Source: Scytonematopsis contorta HA4267-MV1
GTDB taxonomy: Bacteria; Cyanobacteriota; Cyanobacteriia; Cyanobacteriales; Nostocaceae
NCBI GenBank assembly: GCA_019359035.1
Contig: JAHHIC010000065.1
Coordinates: forward strand, 1 to 64,000
Length of the DNA: 64,000 nt
Reading direction: 5' to 3'
The translations under genes and the position numbers were made by a program. The notes beneath the pieces are model-generated. The model searched no databases and was not told where the DNA came from. It saw nothing but the letters and a program-made list of their open reading frames with translations. Below, piece by piece: positions 62,666 to 64,000 of the stretch. Numbering within the stretch: the stretch's first letter is position 1; each line of letters opens with the position of its first letter.

Positions 62666-62836
62666 TTAATTCTTTTTGATGATTTTTCCTTTGCCAACAA
62701 AATCTTTGGCTCCGAATGTTCCTAGAGGATTTTTCTTAGGAGGCTTGCTATTACCTCCAGTAATCACTTCCATTTGAACGTTGGTTAATTCAATTGCTTC
62801 CAAACCGTTGAGCAAATTCAAGTTTTGAGTTTTCAT
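62666..62836 (-). CDS. Double-glycine leader precursor peptide (bacteriocin/RiPP-like)
   Basis: 56 residues. The leader MKTQNLNLLNGLEAIELTNV then QMEVITGG (28 residues) has the double-glycine end and the spaced hydrophobic residues (L, L, I, L, V, M, I) recognised by C39 peptidases. The core NSKPPKKNPLGTFGAKDFVG then KGKIIKKN (28 residues) has eight Lys, one Asp, no Cys. AAGG lies nine bases before the ATG. It lies 361 bases upstream of the HlyD gene on the same strand and is divergent from a C39 ABC exporter. Too short for most gene callers. The function of the mature peptide is unknown. Confidence 0.82.
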   Translation of the reverse strand: MKTQNLNLLNGLEAIELTNVQMEVITGGNSKPPKKNPLGTFGAKDFVGKGKIIKKN

Positions 62837-62845
62837 TGTTTTCAT

Positions 62846-63288
62846 CCTTACTGCGTTGAAAATGTTTTTTGCTTATGTGCCTATTATGTTCGTCTGTGCT
62901 GGTATTTCTCAACGGTAAAATTTCCGAATTTAATTTAAAGCTATTAGTGGCAAAATAAGTAACATATATAAAGCTTATATTATGCTTTTTATCAAACAGA
63001 ACTATTGCTGATTTATTTCGCAAATAAAGTAAATTTTGGTGATATTTTTAGAGTGCATTAACCTAAGTGAAACACACCAAATTATTTCCCTCACAACACC
63101 AAAAATTTATATTGGTATTTTCGATAGCGTACCATTTACAAAATGTAGAGACGTTACATGTAACGTCTCTACAGTTAGGTGCATGTTCTTAAAGAATCGA
63201 ACCGTTACCAAGAAACTTCTGGGTTTCCCCTGAGTGTTTTTGTTACAAAAGGGGAATCATAGATAAGAACGCCATTGGGTTTAATTCC
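62846..63288. promoter_or_regulatory. Divergent regulatory region of the peptide export locus
   Basis: 443 bases between the precursor (minus) and exporter (plus) start codons; it must carry both promoters. 63145-63172 is the fourth GTTACATGTAAC palindrome (GTAGAGACGTTACATGTAAC + GTCTCTAC). No further precursor gene is seen on either strand. Confidence 0.5.
63225..63256 (+). promoter_or_regulatory. Hairpin in the exporter leader
   Basis: TTCCCCT (63225-63231) pairs with AGGGGAA (63250-63256) around an 18-base loop that is U-rich. It ends 32 bases before the exporter ATG. It could attenuate or regulate translation; no known riboswitch class fits. Confidence 0.35.
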
Positions 63289-64000
63289 ATGAAAAAATAC
63301 CCCTACGTTCTTCAACACGACGAAGAAGACTGCGGTGCAGCAAGTCTAGCGACAGTATCTCAGTTTTACGGACGCACATTCAGTATCAATCGCATCCGAG
63401 AGACCGTAGGTACTGGACAAGCTGGAACCAGCCTACTTGGTTTAAAGCGTGGTGCAGAGGCAATAGGCTTTCACACTAGAGGAATCAAGGTATCAGATGA
63501 TTTTTTAGAGAAAATTAACGAAGCTCCATTACCAGCAGTCATCCATTGGAAAGGTTATCACTGGGTAGTTTTATATGGCAAAAAAGGTAAAAAATATGTA
63601 GTCGCTGACCCCGCAATAGGCATTCGCTATCTCAACGAACAGGAATTAAAAGCAGGCTGGGAAAATGGCGTCATGCTGCTACTTTTACCTGACGAAATAA
63701 ACTTTTACCAACAAAAATCAGATAAAATTGGCGGTTTCAAACGATTTTTAGCAAGAATTTACCCCTATCGCTATATTTTGGCTGAGGCTATCGCCATTAA
63801 TTGTGGCGTCGGACTACTTTCCCTCGCTTCTCCTTTTTTGACCCAAATTCTGACAGATGACGTACTCGTGCGCGGTGATACACAGCTTTTAGCAACCGTA
63901 GCTATTGGGGTAATAGCGATGAATTTATTTAGCAGTGTTATTACCCTAGTGCAGTCTCATCTATTGGGCTACTTTACCCGACGCTTAGAATTAGGGCTGA
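63289..64000 (+). CDS. Peptidase-containing ABC transporter (C39 family), partial
   Basis: The first 237 residues, cut by the window end. The C39 domain is complete: Gln in YVLQHDEEDCGAASLATVSQ, nucleophile Cys in DCGAAS, His in HWKGYHWVVLYGKKG and Asp in VVADPAIGIRYL. TM helices begin at about 155 (IYPYRYILAEAIAINCGVGL). The protein should cleave double-glycine leaders and export the product through the HlyD adaptor. The ATPase domain lies beyond 64000. ATG start at 63289. Confidence 0.95.
   Translation, partial: MKKYPYVLQHDEEDCGAASLATVSQFYGRTFSINRIRETVGTGQAGTSLLGLKRGAEAIGFHTRGIKVSDDFLEKINEAPLPAVIHWKGYHWVVLYGKKGKKYVVADPAIGIRYLNEQELKAGWENGVMLLLLPDEINFYQQKSDKIGGFKRFLARIYPYRYILAEAIAINCGVGLLSLASPFLTQILTDDVLVRGDTQLLATVAIGVIAMNLFSSVITLVQSHLLGYFTRRLELGL

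Noticed and set aside
63036-63233. Plus-strand frame before the C39 exporter as a second precursor
   Set aside because: It contains the GTTACATGTAAC palindrome, lacks a double-glycine motif and has no ribosome-binding site.

Overview
The window looks like chromosomal DNA of a filamentous, probably heterocyst-forming cyanobacterium (order Nostocales). The evidence is a cyanophycinase-cyanophycin synthetase pair, cbiT and hemD, Ser/Thr kinases fused to GUN4 domains, small proteins typical of cyanobacteria, and very many 7-bp tandem repeats (STRR type: CAGTCAA, TAATTGG, ACTCCCC and similar). The genus cannot be fixed from this sequence alone.

Layout. 1-9.6 kb is mostly on the minus strand: alpha/beta hydrolase, Nudix, argH, larB with a small exported protein, a peptide-type solute-binding lipoprotein, ispF and trmD. 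10-14.2 kb holds cphB-cphA and a tatA gene of 57 codons. 14.6-21 kb holds cbiT, cdsA, a DUF2993 protein, a pseudouridine synthase, a RodZ-like protein, malQ and a second Nudix protein. 21-31.7 kb has a recent tandem duplication of a Uma2-family gene, ridA behind a pentapeptide-repeat remnant, a phnD-phnC-phnE transporter, a [2Fe-2S] protein with an in-frame repeat linker, a Dps protein, hemD, coaE and a truncated Uma2 gene.

31.8-45.1 kb is an accessory, rearranged region. It has a broken FHA-kinase gene and four copies of a kinase-GUN4 gene (two open full-length, one with a 1-base frameshift, one reduced to its GUN4 half). These are interleaved with hicAB, a PIN toxin-antitoxin pair, a DUF433/DUF5615 pair with a chimeric toxin tail, a decayed hicAB copy, a P-loop ATPase of the Sll1717 type, and five copies of the tail of an unidentified gene. 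Shared flanks show the modules arose by segmental duplication.

45.2-62.3 kb returns to ordinary content: a VOC protein, an AttEFGH-like ABC operon with a CrtC/AttH-like lipoprotein-type protein, a guanidino-group deiminase homologue, a ferric-reductase-like membrane protein, an AraC regulator, a large repeat-containing membrane protein, hslO, a DUF4910-type peptidase and an SDR with an in-frame repeat insertion.

60.8-64 kb is a peptide export locus: HlyD-type adaptor, a 56-residue double-glycine precursor peptide not previously obvious as a gene, and a divergent C39-peptidase ABC exporter cut by the window end. This is the best candidate for an undescribed system: the precursor carries a cationic, Cys-free 28-residue core.

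Dispersed palindromic elements of at least seven families lie between genes and sometimes inside them. They supply stop codons, terminators and protein linkers.
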